Positions 44,288 to 55,700 of a stretch of 64,000 nt of DNA are shown in pieces (position 1 is the stretch's first letter; the number at the start of each line of letters is the position of its first letter). The notes beneath the pieces are model-generated. The model worked only from the letters and a program-made list of their open reading frames with translations, had not been told where the DNA came from and did no database searches. The DNA comes from Chinchilla lanigera. Its lineage: Eukaryota > Chordata > Mammalia > Rodentia > Chinchillidae. Where the stretch lies: the NCBI RefSeq assembly GCF_000276665.1, contig NW_004955423.1, forward strand, positions 9,561,608 to 9,625,607. Reading direction: 5' to 3'. A program made the translations under genes and the position numbers.

Positions 44288-44426
44288 AATGGTATTTTAA
44301 TTGGGATTACATTGAATCTGTACAACAATTTTGGGAGTATGGCCATTTTCACAATGTTGATTCTTCCTATCCATGAGCAAGGAATATCTTTCCATTTTCT
44401 GATATCCTCTTCAATCTCTTTCTGTA
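43600..44426 (-). pseudogene. L1 ORF2 C-terminal fragment (inverted)
   Basis: On the minus strand two overlapping open frames (43900-44505 and 43553-43939) read as the part of L1 ORF2p downstream of the reverse transcriptase. Visible anchors are [68 protein letters not shown] and FMSKNQTAREI. The change between frames near 43920 is a frameshift, so the fragment is dead. It lacks the endonuclease and RT catalytic regions. A run of lysines in the first frame comes from the poly(T) insert at 44251-44284. Confidence 0.85.
44251..44284 (-). mobile_element. Tail-only poly(A) retroinsertion
   Basis: A run of 34 T with no other sequence lies between two exact copies of ACTAATGGTATTTT (44237-44250 and 44285-44298). 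Continuous L1 sequence needs only one copy. The insert plus one copy adds 48 bp and so keeps the frame. On the minus strand it is a pure poly(A) stretch with a target-site duplication, fitting L1-machinery insertion of nothing but a tail. Confidence 0.85.
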
Positions 44427-45131
44427 GGTAAATGGATGCAACTACAGACCATACTTGTAAGTGAAATAAATCAGACCTGGATGGGTAAACATCATATTGT
44501 CTCATTGGTGTAGGAACCTGAAAGACTAGATAAAGCTCAAAACGTACAATAGATAGGAACGGGAAAGAAATTGCTCAAAAGAAGGAATGACTGGGATGAA
44601 GGAAAGAAGAAAAAAGTAAGAAGGAATGCAAAATATAAATATATATATATATGAATAGCTGCAATAACTGTATTACTGATGTTTGATGGTGTATTGAAAT
44701 GAACAGTTAATGATTACAATTTTTTATGTTCTGATCATTTGTGCATGTTTGTGTCTGGTGGTCTGAGCAACTGATTTGAAGGTAACAATATGCAATGGAA
44801 TTACAATGGTGAACTCCTACAGTCTTGTCTAGTGAAACTCTGTATTATCTCTACTGTTTTATCAAAGAATTATTTTCTTATTCCCTATAATGGTTTGAGC
44901 AATCTTTCATTCTTACATTGGGTAATCTGAGCAATGTAGTTGAGGATAGCTATATGTAGTGTAACAACCACTGTTGATTCATATTATTTTGTCTTGAGAC
45001 TCTGTATCACTTTGAATGTTCTTGCTTTGATTTGTTTATGTTTGTGATACTGGTATGCTGCTACTGTTCTATTTCTTTATTTGTTTGTTCCTCATTTACT
45101 ACGGTCTTTAAAATAAAAAAAAAACTTACCC

Positions 45132-45559
45132 CAGTGTTTCAGGGAGACATCAATCTTCTCTGTTTCTTGCTCTTGTTGGGGGAGACTGACCTTTTAGAGT
45201 ACCTGGCTCCTAGGTGAGACAGTACAGGTGGGAGAAGTGGAGTTACACCTGATCAGTGAGGCCCAAGCAAAATAGTAAGATTGGGAGGGGGGTTGATGTC
45301 TGCTCAGAAAGTATGATGAGGTCTCACCTGGTAAGAGATCTCTTTACTACTTGAATATGATGGCTCGCAACATAGTTCAGATGACCAATGTTCACCTGGC
45401 CGGCCCCAGTCCTGTGAGCCCAGTCCTCAGAGCCTCAGAGGCTCTGAGCTTTGTCATTTGTACCCTTTTTTACTGCACTGGTCCCTTTCATCTTCCTGGG
45501 ATTGTACTGCTTGTTGGCTTCTTAGGTGGCACAGGAATCTGCTTGAATCAGGGCTCATA
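45132..45559. other. No recognised feature
   Basis: Short ORFs only. No repeat or exon recognised. Confidence 0.4.
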
Positions 45560-45990
45560 CATGGTATGACTGAAAGCTATGATGAATGTATAAATTTTTT
45601 AAAAATGTATTATGGTAAAAGACATGTTGCCATGAATCCACCTCAAAACTCTCTACCTTGTTTCAAAAACACTAATCTCATTGTTCTTGCCACTTTCTGA
45701 AGCAGTTCTGAAATTCCTCTTTCATGAGGGTCTTTAGTTGTGCTCTCCTGGCTACCTTGATATCCTGAATCAATTAAAAACGTAGTTTTCATGATCCATT
45801 TGACTTTGAGGAAAAGCCAGAAGTTGTATGGTGCCAGATCCAGTGAATAAATTGGATGAAAAAAAACTGTAATGTTTTTATTTGACAGAAGTTGCCATAA
45901 ACATTTTATCAAGGAGGGGTGATTGAAAAATACAGTGAATGTTTAAATAAAATAACTTACTACAGTAAAATGTGCATTACCATTAGTTAT
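45560..45990 (-). pseudogene. mariner-type transposase relic
   Basis: On the minus strand the frame 45643-45912 includes HPIYSLDLAPYNFWLFLKVK, clearly the mariner HPPYSPDLAPxDFxLF catalytic-core motif. The following C-terminal part degrades to a REF end near 45645. Only the C-terminal third of a transposase remains, with no N-terminal HTH or first two catalytic Asp regions. A second relic of the same family is at 55335. The right edge (45930-45990) resembles the left edge in direct orientation. Confidence 0.7.
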
Positions 45991-46085
45991 CCTCAAAATA
46001 CTCATCATTTCACACCATCATACTGGGCAATGTGTCTTTTACTTTAAAAGGATGGTTTTTATTAATTGTTTTCTTCTGTTTTATT

Positions 46086-46235
46086 TTGTTTTGTTTTGTT
46101 TGAAAAAAGGTCTTGCTATGTAGTTCACGTCAGTCTTGAACTCACTATGAACTCAGGCTGGCCTTGAACTCCTGGCAATCTTTCTGCCTCAGCCTCTCCA
46201 GTGTTGGGATCATAGGTATGTGCTCCCACACTAGC
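46086..46235 (-). mobile_element. B1 SINE, antisense
   Basis: AAAAAAGGTCTTGCTATGTA, two copies of the GTTCACGTCAGTCTTGAACTC-type block (the rodent B1 internal duplication), TGCCTCAGCCTCTCCAGTGT, TGGGATCATAGGTATGTGC. Confidence 0.88.
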
Positions 46236-46389
46236 CCTTTTAAAAAATTTAATTATTCATTTGATTTTTCAATGACACGTTGTATAAGCCCCTTATAAGT
46301 CTGTTTTCTGTTGCTGTCATACCACAAGTCTATGATATTTTTCCTTTTACTGATTTAGTTGATTTCTGAGGTTTAGCTATATTTTGATC

Positions 46390-47310
46390 TACTGCATCTT
46401 TGAAGCTTCAAAATAAAATTTGTTTTATGTGAAAAACACATAATACAAATTTTATCATTTTAACCATTTTAGGTTCAGAGGCATTAAGTAGATTGACATT
46501 ATAATGTAACCATCACTTCCATCCATCTTCAGAACTTTGCCATTGTTCCAAAATGACAGTGCTTACACATTAAACAACAACTTATTCTCTCCTCCACAGG
46601 CAGATTGGTAGTCTGTGGAAACCACCAACCTGCTTTCTGTGCCTATAAATTTGACACAGATCCTATTCTAGGATCATCTTGTAAGTGGAATCATGGAGTG
46701 TCTACCTTTAAGAACTCCTTTCACTTACAATAATAGTGAAACTTTCCAAGTTCAAAATTTAAGGTTCTAACTTGCACCAGAATTCTCTTCCTTTTTAAGC
46801 CTGAACAGATCCTGTTGCACGCATGCACCACACTGCATTTGTCCATTCATCTGACCATAGGCGCAGGTTGCTCACACCTTTGGGCAATTGCGAATGATGG
46901 TGCCATAAACGTGGGTATAGAAATATGTGTTTGAGTCCCTGCTTTCAATTCTTTTATGTAGATACCTCAAAGTGGAATTCCTGGTAATTGCACATTTTAA
47001 TTCTATTTTTAATTTTCTGAGAAACTACCGTGCTATTTTCCTCCATAGCTTCACCTTTTTGTATTCCCAGCAAGAATGCACAACATTCTAATTTCTCCAC
47101 ATCTTTGCTAACATTTGCTATTTTCCAGTTTTTAAAACATTGTTTGTTTTAATGTAGTAGCCTTCCCAGTGTGTGTGAAGTAGTATCTCTTTGTGGTTTT
47201 GGTTCTTATTTCTCCGATTATTAGTGATTCTGAGCATCTTTTCATGTGCCGATTGCCCATTTGTAGATCTGGAGCTCTCTGTGCAAGTCCTTGGCCTAGC
47301 CTTTAAGCTG
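46390..47310 (-). mobile_element. Old L1 (L1M) ORF2 3' end and 3' UTR, antisense
   Basis: AACACATAATACAAATTTTA, TCATTTTAACCATTTTAGGT, TAAGTGGAATCATGGAGTGT, CCTTTTTAAGCCTGAACAGA, CTGCTTTCAATTCTTTTATG, AATTTCTCCACATCTTTGCT, GAGCATCTTTTCATGTGCCG follow the antisense L1M order. No open frame survives. Confidence 0.85.
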
Positions 47311-47789
47311 CTGGTTCACCACCTCTTTCTTCAACAGAACTAGGAGTTCTCCTCAACACGAACTGTGATGGAAAAGACCGAATGATGGGTGTGTGCATTG
47401 TGGCCTTCACTGTTAGTTCCCGTACTGCCTTCTCACGTCACACTGTCTTCCCCTTTGCTACCAAGCCTAACCTGTGCTTGCTTCAGCAGTGAAAGCAAAT
47501 AACACACTTGGCTTTATTTAGAAGAGGCCTCACCTGTTGGTAGGGGTTCAGAGGAAATTTCCCATTAGCTGACTGAGAGACCTCAATCCCTTTGTACCAG
47601 TGTAAAACTTTTCACACAGAAATATTCCTCTGTAAGACGTGTGTTGACTCACTCTTTACAAATGGAGAAGGTAGCACACTGGTCTGGAAGTCTATTAACG
47701 AGATAACTCAAGGAGATAGCAACTGACCTCCACACTGACCTCTTCCAGTTCTGCTGGGAAATGGGCCTCAGCGGGCCCAGTGGAAATCT
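47311..47789. other. No recognised feature
   Basis: About 480 bp with nothing recognised. Confidence 0.4.
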
Positions 47790-47935
47790 CCTGACAAGAA
47801 GGTCCTGAGGTTGATTTCTGCCCTGGCTGCCCTACTACTGTGTGAATTTACTTGTCTGAGCCCAGAAACTTCCCCTATAAAACTGGCTTGATAATACCTC
47901 CCTGGAGGGCTCATAGCAGGAGTAAATATGCTTTT
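47790..47935 (+). repeat. MIR SINE
   Basis: GAGGTTGATTTCTGCCCTGG, ACTACTGTGTGAATTTACTT, GTCTGAGCCCAGAAACTTCC, ATAATACCTCCCTGGAGGGC give MIR core order. Confidence 0.65.
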
Positions 47936-48519
47936 TTTTAAAAGGTGTTTTTAATGTAATGTTCCGTGCAGCACTGATTAACTGTCCCTTGTCAAGGTCC
48001 CCCTCATCCTGGGGGAGCATCCAGCTGGGTGACAGTATAATAGTTTGCTCTGAGCCTCTTGAGGCTCACTCTGAAACTCGGAGGCCCTCGGACCTTGCCC
48101 TCTAAAGGTGAGTGAAGTTTTCTCTGCTGTAATTATTATCATCCTTGACCTTTTCCACCTGGCAGCCACCCCTCCTCAGCGTACCCCTGGCAAAGGCACT
48201 GCTGCATTTAGCCAGGTGGCGCCTGTCCTTTGAGACCGCCATCATGGCAAGCCCCGTACTTGCTCCCGCCGCTCCTTTTTGCACCTGCCCAGAGTCCATG
48301 TGGACGTCTCCCCACAAGTGAGCACTGCTGTCCAGGCCAAAGTCTCTCAAACGCAAGCTCCTTCAAAGAGAGGACATACTCACAGACCTTGAGAATGTGT
48401 TTGAGGGCTTCCAGCAATATGTGGATCATACTTTAGGGAATGGTGTTCATCCTAGAACAGAACAGCATCCTGGGATGTTTCATGATGGGTGATAGAAGGA
48501 CATATGACAAATCCATGGT
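47936..48519. other. No recognised feature
   Basis: Slightly GC-richer sequence with overlapping short frames on both strands, none with a recognisable domain. I do not call a gene. Confidence 0.35.
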
Positions 48520-48690
48520 CTTTCTACCCTCCATTCCCTCTCACTGCTGGCTGTCACCTTGGGCAAGTTTATTGGCATCTTAAACTTTGATGTATTCTTC
48601 TGTAAATCAAGACAATCGATGTTATGAAGGAGTTAAATAGGAACTCAAATCTAATATGCTAGGTATTCCATAGGAGCTTAACAAAATTCA
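48520..48690 (+). repeat. MIR SINE
   Basis: CACTGCTGGCTGTCACCTTG, GGCAAGTTTATTGGCATCTT, TTCTGTAAATCAAGAC follow MIR core order. Confidence 0.6.
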
Positions 48691-49974
48691 GTTCTGTGAT
48701 AGTGAATAGATAAAGGAAAACATAAGGGATGGACCTATCAACCGCTTGCTGGGTGCTAGCCAAAGGTGAGCTGCACATTTTTCATCTAGGCACAGGGAGC
48801 AGGGAAAATCCAAGTAGTGGGCATTCTTGTGCCACCCTGTGAGCTTTCTGTCTTCAGTGGTGGCTTCTTTAGATGTAGTGGGTTGTGTCACCTAAACCCT
48901 GTGTCATAGAGGCTGACCCTCTGTTCCCCATCATTATTACATCTTCTGGAGGCTTGGGAGTGCTTGCTTACACAAGTACAACTCTTAAGCATCTGCTGGT
49001 AGCCTCCTTGACCCCAAATGAGCAGAATAATTGGGCTCCCTACTGTGCCCTTTCAACACCAATGGCCATGGGTATCATTATTCAGGGCTGAGCCTGTGGA
49101 GAAAATTATACAACTGTGTAGATTAGGACGATGACAAATTCATGGTTTTCAAAATCAGCTAACCCTTAACAATTCTCTTGTCATTAGACAGCTCCTTCTC
49201 CTGTTTCCACCAGCTGCTCTTCTGGACCTTAACCCTTTCCCACAAGACTCCTAACCTTCCTCTGCTCCTACTCTCTCTGCACATGCACTGGCCCCCACTC
49301 TGCAGACTCCACTGTGTTGGGACTCATCCTCACTCCTGTATCCTCATCCCATTCCTGGCCACTGCAGCCATCCCCTTCTCTCCTCCCCTTGCAGCCTAAG
49401 AACATGCAGGGCAGTTCCTTCTATTCAAGGGCCATCCCTCTCCAGTAGACTCAGGTTCTTTTTTGTCTCCCTAATGTGTTTTTTTTCTGCCTAAGTAGCC
49501 CAAATCGCTTTTCTGGAAGTGTCCACTTCCATTCCTAGTCCATGTGTTGAATTGTCATTGATCACCATTTACTGCTGCTCCAGCAGTGGACATGTGATCT
49601 ATGTTGGCCAGTTAAAACATGCCATTCCCTCTGCCACAGTTATTGGGTCAGAATGGACATATCAATCCAGAGACTCATGCCTGAGCCGTGGAAGGGTAGA
49701 TGGAGCCTATGGATCTCAGAACCACTTAAGGGTAGAGGTAATGAGCACCATCTCTGTTAATGTATGCCCGCAGATAGCCTGAGGATGGAGCCAACAGAGA
49801 GGCAAATGAAGTTGAAAGAAGGGGAAGGAAGAGTGAGAAAAAGGTGAAGGGAAGAGAATGAGGGAGGGGAACAGATAGAAAATCCTGATAACATTTTATT
49901 GAGTATCGGAGGCAACCATATCTGGGTGTTCTTGTTTTTTTTTTTTTTTCTGTTACACGGGCTGGACAGTTTTC
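48691..49974. other. No recognised feature
   Basis: Largely unassigned, with a pyrimidine-rich block at 49190-49460 and a poly(T) run at 49935-49949. No exon or repeat that I can name. Confidence 0.35.
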
Positions 49975-50146
49975 TTTTTTTCTTAAACTGATTATTTGTC
50001 TGTTCTTTACCTCTAAAGAGAACTGAAATAAACTGCCAGTGGACTGTAAATGTCACTAAGAAAGGGCTGTGCTTGTCCGTGCTATGCATTACCAGGACGC
50101 AGGACAGTGCTTGGCCTTGGTAACTGCTGGATAAATATATATATCA
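49975..50146 (+). repeat. L2 LINE 3' end
   Basis: TTATTTGTCTGTTCTTTACC, GTGGACTGTAAATGTCACTA, ACAGTGCTTGGCCTTGG, TAACTGCTGGATAAATATAT match the L2 3' end order. Confidence 0.65.
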
Positions 50147-51185
50147 GTAACCCCTATGATGGGTATTGATCCCACCTTTTCACATCGTCTTCAGCCTCAT
50201 TCCTTTATCCCTTCATTTCCTATGTTTTATGTGTCTCCCTTTCTCAGACAATATATTTGCTCAAACTCCTTTAACCTAAAAATAGGAACAAACAAAATGA
50301 CAGGAGAAAACCCTCTTCCTTTATTAGGGCACCCCGACCTACTTTCCCACCTTGTGTGTGAGATTTTCAAAAGCATATTCTTAACCCTCTGTCACCTGGC
50401 TCTGTCCCAACTCTTTCAGCGTTGCCACAGCTGTTTCCAAAATCACTAGAGTAAAAGCACTCAGCCTTCTGTCTCCACTCTTCTTACTGTCCCTACAGTC
50501 AACTGACCCCCTTTGTGGGAGGCAGGACATCCCTCAGAGTTGCCCCAACCTGTGCTCTAGATCTCAGTTCATGGCTCTTTCTTTGGCTTGAAGTTCAGCT
50601 TAGAAGTCTAGCATTCCATTAACCCAGTATTTGGAACTCTTTGCTTCTACCGGACCTGCTGCAGTGTTAGACCTCTCTTTGGCTTTCATCACCTACTGTG
50701 TTCAGAGCCCACAAAATGTCATGTCTTGATCTTCAGAATTATGTCAAGTGAAGGATATCTGTTTTGGCTCAGCTTCTCCCCAGGATTGGTGCTTTTAGAT
50801 CAGCAAATATCAGAGGCCAGGCTCTGAGATTGGCTCAGGACTGGGATTATTCTCATAACACTCAGGATTAGGAGAGAGATGAATTTCATTTTATCTCGGC
50901 TAATGTATTGTTACCAAAGGCAATTTCAGGAATGGACCTGTGAAAGGAGGTGTGCTGTGTTTTGGTGCAAGACCCCCTTTTGAGCATTCGTTCTGGCTGG
51001 GTTTGATGAGCTGACAAGCAGCAGAGGATTCCAGGCTTCTAGGCAGAAAATTAGGACAGTATCCATATAACAAATGAAGGTACACAAATAACTTGAGTTA
51101 CTTAATTTAAAGAGACTTAAGAGAGAAATGATTTCTCCTTATTTTGCTAGCTTTTGGGAAAAAAGGCACTCCACCAGTGGCTATC
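50147..51185. other. No clearly recognised feature
   Basis: 50190-50720 has the pyrimidine-rich look of old LINE-type repeats but cannot be assigned. No coding exon seen. Confidence 0.3.
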
Positions 51186-51325
51186 TCCATTTCATTTATT
51201 TATTCAGCAAATATTTAGCAAACACCTATAGCCTACAAATTTGTCATCGGGGGGAAAAATCATGCAGATAAATAGCTGTAATATAATGTGCCATTAAATT
51301 TGAAATGGGTTTCCTTCTGTTAAAC
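51186..51325 (-). repeat. L2/MIR-type LINE fragment, antisense
   Basis: TTCATTTATTTATTCAGCAA and ATATTTAGCAAACACCTATA match the antisense L2/MIR 3' end. What follows is decayed. Confidence 0.5.
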
Positions 51326-51704
51326 ATCTGCAAGAAGTCTTAAATGTAAGAGTTAGGTCAACAAGCATGAAGAGTACTTTTGACTAATGAAGTACTAGAT
51401 TATTTTATTCACTCATGGTCAATCCCCCCTGCATATAACAGTCTAGAGCAGTAGTGGGGGGTGGACCCTAAGAATTGGTCTTTCTGATAAAGCCCTTAGA
51501 TGTTTTGATGCACCCATACGTTTGATCATTAATACAGTTCATCCTTTGCCTTCGTTATTGGGCTTGAAATCTCACTGTCAGTTGGTGGCATCTTTTTAAA
51601 AATAGGTCCAATCTTTATTCTTTAACTACATTCTATCTGCCTCTCTCCTATCTCTCTGGTTTTTCCCAATCTGCTCCCCTGGCTACTTCTTCACTATGAG
51701 CCAT
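51326..51704. other. No recognised feature
   Basis: Nothing that I can name. Confidence 0.4.
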
Positions 51705-51985
51705 AAATTAGTTTTCTATGGTTACTTTATCAGTGGCTTGAATAATGCAAATATTTTACCTTGTAAGTTGTAGGCTAGATGGGCTCATTAGATAAAATCA
51801 AGGTATTGTCCAGGCTGAATTCCTTTCTGGAGGCTCCAGGATGAGCTGTTTTCTTGGCTTTTCCAGCTACTCCTTTGTTCCTGGACATCTTCCAATTCAA
51901 AGTGGTCAAGTTTGGTTAAGTCTTCCCTGGCTGGTTAAGTCTCTGGTTGCATCGCTCTGGCCATATTACTCTACTCATAGCTTTT
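51705..51985 (-). mobile_element. MLT1-type LTR, antisense
   Basis: AATTAGTTTTCTATGGTTAC, TAAAATCAAGGTATTGTCCA, GGCTGAATTCCTTTCTGGAG and GCTCCAGGATGAGCTG follow an antisense MLT1 order. It is truncated at its 5' side. Confidence 0.6.
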
Positions 51986-53125
51986 TTTTTTGCTCTCCTG
52001 CCTCCCTCTTCCATTTAAAGAAAAGAACAACAACTGTATTAATACATTTCCCATTACCCGAAGTTTTCATTCCATATGTAGATTGGCACACATCATAACA
52101 CATCTTCCTTCCTTTTTCATCCCCTTCTCCTCCTCTCCCTACATCCTCCCTATTCTGTCCTACCATCTTCAACGATAGCAACACTGAGCAGAGTCCTTCT
52201 CATGCTGTATCACTCTCACTTCTTCTTAAAGAATTTTAGGATTTATTGAACCTCTTTGAGTAACCTAGGACACCTTATTTTAAGTTCAGTTGATAAGCAG
52301 CCTCAGCAGTCTCATTTAAAGTAGTCTCATTGGCTACTTTAAATTCTTTTTGCCATGTATCATTACATATTCCAAGGTTTTAGACATAAACATCTTTAGG
52401 GAGATGTTCTGTTTCTGTAGCCCTCTTTATTTTTGTTGATCTTTAGACATCTCTTTACAAATTTGGGCCACCGGGGACCAAATAGGCAGTGTCAAAGAAC
52501 AAAGTTGGACAGAGACAAGAATATTTATCTGGATGCTCCTCTCAGGGTGGACTTTGGCTGATCTGTCCTAAATAATTACTGCTATGTAAGGTTGTGGACC
52601 CAGCATTGGTAGATCTTCTGATTTTTCCAGAGAATCTAGAGCTTCAACTTTTCTTTCCTTGTTGTATCCTCCAACTTTTAAATGTTTCCAATGAATTTTA
52701 ATATTTTAGAGCATTTTCAAGCCAAAGTAAGTCCATCTGCTGCTCTTATTTGGCCTTGGTTGTCCATTCGTAACCTCTGTTCATTATAGTCCCCTGGAAA
52801 TAACCTCATGATGCCTCAGAATTCAACTATTACCTGTACTATGATTGACTTGCAAACTTATGTGCCCGTTCCACCGGCTCCGATATACTGAGAGCAACAT
52901 CTGTAACTGCATAATGGACTGCCACACTCACTCACAGCCTCCCTAGACACATCTGCTTCTCAAGCCTAGAAGCTAAGAGTCCTTCACTTTCTAAGATAAT
53001 TGTCACCCAGCCCTGTAATTTGTTCTCTCCTTTACATTTATTTTGGATCTTAGTTGCCCTCGTACTGGAATATTTTGAGAGCTTTAACGTGTCTCTTAGG
53101 ATCCATTTTTCTTGATTCCTCTCTT
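51986..53125. other. No recognised feature
   Basis: About 1.1 kb with no repeat or exon that I can support. Confidence 0.4.
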
Positions 53126-53460
53126 AGTCAGTTCATCTGGGACAGCAATTTACTATAGATGGGATGGATTTTAAACAGCTGAAATTTGTTCTCTGTAGTG
53201 CCAGAAGCTGGAAGTCTGAGAACAGCGTGGCTGTATAGTTGGTCCTTCTTCTGGGTTGTAGACTTGCTTACATGACTGCCTTCATGGGCAGAAAAGACAA
53301 ACAGCTATCTCTCAGGCCCCTTCTTATAAGGGCACTAATCTCATTAATAGGAGCTCTCTCCTCACAATGTAATTAACCCCTAAATACCCCCACCTCTAGA
53401 TTGGAGATAAATTGTCAAGATATCAATTTTGAGGGAACACCAATATTTAGTCCATAACAC
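53126..53460 (-). mobile_element. MaLR-type LTR, antisense
   Basis: TCTTAGTCAGTTCATCTGGG, AGAAGCTGGAAGTCTGAGAA, CTTATAAGGGCACTAATCTC, AATTAACCCCTAAATACCCC, TAGTCCATAACA give the antisense order. Confidence 0.75.
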
Positions 53461-53479
53461 AACCTAATCTCCAGAGTGC

Positions 53480-53995
53480 AAGTCAGTTGTGCCTTGCCTT
53501 CTAATTAACATTCTGCAATGGTTTTCAACAGCCTACAGGGCAGAGTCCAAAGTCCTTGGTATGGTGTTTCATGCCTCTCATGATACAACTCCGAATTGCC
53601 CTCTAATCTCGTTTCTCACCACTTTCTCCCTGTTATCTGGTGTTTCGGTGTTGCACAGCATTAATTTTAGTTCCCTCGTCACCGAGTGGTATTCAGCACT
53701 TGTTCCTTCTGTGTGGATATACAGTTGATATACACCCATGGATTCTTAAAACCAAGCTCAGGTCTCACTCATGCTGTAAAATGTTATCCAACTCCTTCCC
53801 TTCCACTCGTTCACAGTCCTTTCTGCCGAATATCACTACACTTTCCTTATGCATTTGTTATTGCACCTGATTGTTTGCTCACATTCATGTCTCCTATCTT
53901 TGCTCCATCTCATCTTTATACCATAAATACTTAGTACAGGGCCCTTGAAACCCATACATAGTAATATTCCTGAATGAACAAATGAATGAAGGAGT
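53480..53995 (+). repeat. L2 LINE 3' region
   Basis: CAGGGCAGAGTCCAAAGTCC, TTGGTATGGTGTTTCATGCC, CCGAATTGCCCTCTAATCTC, CTCAGGTCTCACTCATGCTG, CTGATTGTTTGCTCACATTC, TAAATACTTAGTACAGGGCC, TGAATGAACAAATGAATGAA follow L2 order to its 3' end. Confidence 0.75.
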
Positions 53996-55334
53996 TATGC
54001 TACACAGATGGCATTTGTCCTACTTATGATTAAAATTACTCTAAGGAGGTACAATTCTTTGATGAGTTTCTCATTCCTCTCCTCAAATAAGTTGATATCT
54101 TCCGCCAGCTGCAGAAGCTCTTTCAACGGTTTAAAAGGCAGAATTCAAAATTGGATGCTAAGAAATGCTACTTCATTTCCTTTTGAGAGTAACGTGATTT
54201 TCCCCATGACCCAGACAAAACAACAACCCTTAGTGAATGTTTCACAAAAATGGGACTTTTCAGGGAGACAGAAGGGTAACAGGACTTGAATTTAATTTTG
54301 ATTGCTTCCTGTCTGTTCTATAGGTGTTCCCAGGTTTACTTGTTCAGGTAGAATGCCCCGAATCCATAAGAGTGCGCAGCAAAAGGCCATTCCGCGTCAA
54401 GCTTTTAGAGTCATAGTGATGTCATCTCAGGAAGTGCCAGTACTCCGTGAACCTTAAAGGTTCCTGCAATATAGTCATAGATCTGGGCAAGGACCACAAT
54501 TTACAAACCATTACTTCCTCAGAGGGAGAGGGGATTAGTCATCTTTCTAAAAATGGGAGGAACAGGAGCAGTGGGGCACTTGTCTTAACAGGAAGAACAG
54601 CCACCCAAGCCTGGAGACTGACTAAAAATCTTAGGTTAAAGGTGAGCCTCAAATTAGTCTTGTGGTAACTCACAGTCACCCAACTTCAGGGCAGAGATCA
54701 GGTGCAAAGAAAAATCAGTTCTTAGCCCAATTACCAGACATCACCTTTTTGATACCCAAGATTTTCTCTCTCTTGTGCCCTTAAGCAAATCATCTACTCA
54801 TTCCCCTTGAGAAAAAGAGAAAAAGGAGACTTGCATACCTTCCTTGAACAAGGACATGCATTTGATGCTTTAGGTGATGTATGTTTTTCTTCTTTATAAC
54901 CTTGCTTTAATTTTTAAATTTTTAATCTCTTTTTTACAAGTGAAGAGACTGAGGATTAGCAAGTTTAAATCTAATTGTTCATTTCTAAACAACCCAGTAG
55001 ATGACAGGATCAAGACATTATTCTAGTTAGATGTTATTTTAAAGTCCATTCTCATTCGCTATATTGTACTTCTGATACAGAAAATAGCTGTAATGTATAA
55101 CTTTTGTGTATCAGAATCAATAGCTAATGTTTGCCCGTCTATTTATGACCTTTTTGAGCCAATGTGTCCAGAGTATACTCAGCTTAATATTTGGGCAGTC
55201 AATCAATCAATACACATTATGTGAAGAGACTGCTAGAGTGATCTAAAGGGACCTGAGATCCCAGATCTGAGCACCAAGACTATGCTGTATCCAGTGAGGA
55301 ATATTGTATGTGCAGTGAGAAGAGGTGTGATCAG
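53996..55334. other. No recognised feature
   Basis: About 1.3 kb unassigned. A short AATCAATCAATACA run occurs at 55200. No exon or repeat named. Confidence 0.4.
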
Positions 55335-55700
55335 AAAATCGGGTGAATGTTAAAAAAGTCTACTATAGTAAAAGACACATTGCTATTAGTCCCTCTCAAT
55401 ATACTTCCTCATCACCCGGAGTATACTTGTTTCATCATTCTTGCCACTTTCTGAACCAGTTCTGGAAGTCTCTCCTCATGAGTGTCTTTACTTGAGTTGT
55501 TGTGGCTGCCTTGATGCTGTGAATCAATTTAAAAGTTTATTTTTTATGGTCATTTTGACTTTGGAGAAAGACCAGAAGTTGCACAGTGCCAGGTCTGATG
55601 AATAATGTGGAGGAGGACACGCTGTGATGTTTTTATTAAGTAGCAGCACTCACTGTATTTTTGATCATACCTCATAAAATCATTCACAAAAGAGGATTTA
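55335..55700 (-). pseudogene. mariner-type transposase relic, second copy
   Basis: On the minus strand a frame across 55540-55640 reads PHYSSDLALCNFWSFSKVKMT, the decayed mariner YSPDLAPxDFxLF motif. The shared block ATTCTTGCCACTTTCTGAA is also in the 45.6-kb copy. It is shorter and more broken than that copy. A nearby leftward element edge (55350-55400) has the shared TATAGTAAAAGACACATTGC start. Confidence 0.65.

Larger units (their letters stand above)
43600..45120 (+). mobile_element. Young L1 insertion with 5' inversion (twin priming)
   Basis: An 11-bp target-site duplication, AAAACTTACCC, lies at 43589-43599 and 45121-45131. The 3' part (about 44427-45120) is in the sense orientation: AAATGGATGCAACTACAGAC, AAGTGAAATAAATCAGACC, then 3' UTR and an A-rich tail. 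The 5' part (43600-44426) is inverted ORF2. Inversion of the 5' segment with a sense 3' end and tail is the signature of twin priming. Divergence from the L1 consensus is low enough for long frames to survive. Confidence 0.88.

Noticed and set aside
44129..44431. Plus-strand open frame with a poly-Phe run
   Set aside because: It is the reverse of the L1 ORF2 fragment; the Phe run comes from the T tract.
43553..44505. Minus-strand open frames of 128 and 201 codons as host genes
   Set aside because: They are L1 ORF2 remnants with a frameshift and a poly(T) insertion.
47978..48429. Several overlapping minus-strand frames at 48.0-48.4 kb as a small gene
   Set aside because: Frames overlap in different phases with no conserved domain, start context or splice structure that I can see.
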